This document shows positions 5,134 through 5,579 of a stretch of 5,579 nt of DNA, in pieces. The DNA is from Solimonas sp040754295 (GTDB lineage Bacteria; Pseudomonadota; Gammaproteobacteria; Nevskiales; Nevskiaceae): NCBI GenBank assembly GCA_040754295.1, contig JBFMCQ010000136.1, positions 1 through 5,579 of the forward strand. The letters run 5' to 3'. Below the pieces are notes generated by a model. It had not been told where the DNA came from and searched no databases. It worked only from the letters and a program-made list of their open reading frames with translations. Every line of letters begins with the position of its first letter. Positions within the stretch are counted from its first letter, which is position 1. Made by a program: the position numbers and the translations under genes.

Positions 5134-5579
5134 GCCGCCCTCCGCGCCGGCGGCTGCAGCTCGATTTCGCGCACCGCCGGAAGACCCGGCGGCAGCGCCT
5201 GATGACTGGTCATGACGACGATACCGCCGCCGCGCAAGTGTGCGCGCAGGATGTCGGCAAACGCGGCGATACCGTCCCGGTCGAGGCCGTCGAGCGGCTC
5301 GTCGAGCAGCCAGACCGGGCGCGACGCGAGCAGCAGGCGCGCCAGCGCACTGCGCCGCTTCTGTCCGGCGGACAGCGTGCGTACCGCGCGCCGCCGCGCA
5401 CCCGGCGGCACGCCCATGCGCTCGAGCGCGGCGGCGACGCCGCTGCTGTCGACGCCGTTGACGCCGCACCAGAACCTCAGATTCTCGATCGCACTGAGCT
5501 GCGGCGCGAGCGCGTTGCGATGCCCGACCCAGTGCATCGCCAGGCCGGGCGGCTCGGGCGTCACCGAGCCGCCGGCGGG
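5130..5579 (-). CDS. ccmA: CcmA, ATPase subunit of the CcmAB complex (5' end beyond window)
   Basis: CcmA is the cytoplasmic ABC ATPase that powers release of holo-CcmE. Only the C-terminal 149 residues are in the window; the Walker A motif lies upstream. Visible motifs in order (fragment numbering) are VGHRNALAPQLSAIENLRF (18-36, the CcmA-typical GH...L.A.ENL region), the ABC signature LSAGQKRR (69-76), Walker B VWLLDEP (89-95, catalytic Glu94), the D-loop GLD (98-100) and the H-loop TSHQ with His126. LSAGQ in place of LSGGQ is also what E. coli CcmA has. The family is about 200-210 residues, so some 55-60 are missing at the N-terminus. The stop overlaps the ccmB start (GTGA). The fragment runs in frame from the last base of the window, so no internal start is proposed; the GTG at 5564-5562 lies inside the domain. 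Confidence 0.96.
   Translation of the reverse strand, partial: PAGGSVTPEPPGLAMHWVGHRNALAPQLSAIENLRFWCGVNGVDSSGVAAALERMGVPPGARRRAVRTLSAGQKRRSALARLLLASRPVWLLDEPLDGLDRDGIAAFADILRAHLRGGGIVVMTSHQALPPGLPAVREIELQPPARRAA
5139..5143 (-). promoter_or_regulatory. Ribosome binding site of ccmB (GGAGG)
   Basis: GGAGG lies five bases upstream of the GTG at 5133 and decides this start over the longer open frame. It is within the last codons of ccmA. Confidence 0.75.

Noticed and set aside
5134..5469. Upstream extension of ccmB to an ATG at 5469
   Set aside because: The extension is basic, low-complexity and overlaps the catalytic part of ccmA. The GTG at 5133 with GGAGG matches the family N-terminus and length.
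1..5579. A previously undescribed gene system
   Set aside because: Every coding stretch is accounted for by canonical ccm genes with their key residues. No unassigned gene, tRNA, rRNA or insertion sequence is visible.

Overview
The window holds most of a System I cytochrome c maturation (ccm) operon, all on the minus strand and in the canonical order ccmA-ccmB-ccmC-ccmD-ccmE-ccmF-ccmG-ccmH, read from high to low coordinates. ccmA enters from the right edge without its N-terminus and Walker A motif. ccmH runs off the left edge after 153 codons and probably lacks only the end of its C-terminal tail. The six genes between them are complete and close to their usual lengths. I see no gene of an undescribed system here; the unusual content is in short repeats at the gene junctions.

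The gene set, the lengths close to E. coli Ccm proteins and the very GC-rich sequence point to a proteobacterium, most likely a gammaproteobacterium. Three kinds of short repeat (GATTCCC-type, GAGGCGT-type heptamers and CCTCTCCC/GGGGGAGG-type inverted repeats) resemble intergenic repeats I associate with Xanthomonadaceae/Lysobacterales such as Lysobacter, Luteimonas and Xanthomonas. That family assignment is an inference from memory, not a search result.

Layout: 5579-5130 ccmA (ABC ATPase), 5133-4468 ccmB (permease), a 96-base gap with strong inverted repeats, 4371-3640 ccmC (haem handling), 3640-3488 ccmD (small membrane protein), 3491-2946 ccmE (haem chaperone), 2949-982 ccmF (haem lyase core), 982-458 ccmG (thioredoxin-like reductase), 461-<1 ccmH (apocytochrome thiol reductase). 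Except at ccmB/ccmC, every neighbouring pair overlaps by 1 or 4 bases (GTGA, TGATG, ATGA, ATGA, TGATG, GTGA), which implies translational coupling. No promoter is visible; it should lie upstream of ccmA outside the window.

How the genes work together (established for the family): CcmC with CcmD loads haem onto the histidine of CcmE in the periplasm. The CcmAB ATPase, acting with CcmC and CcmD, releases holo-CcmE. CcmG and CcmH keep the CXXCH cysteines of apocytochrome c reduced, and CcmF with CcmH ligates haem to the apoprotein. The key residues I could check (CcmC His60/His184 and WWD, CcmE HDEEY, four CcmF histidines and WWD, CcmG and CcmH CXXC, CcmA signature and Walker B) are all present, so the operon looks functional.

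The points worth a second look are a GATTCCC-type repeat that encodes the C-terminus of CcmE and sits where the ccmF Shine-Dalgarno sequence would be, a heptamer repeat encoding the CcmH linker with an inverted partner covering the ccmG stop/ccmH start, and mutually exclusive hairpins in front of ccmC, one of which would cover its ribosome binding site.
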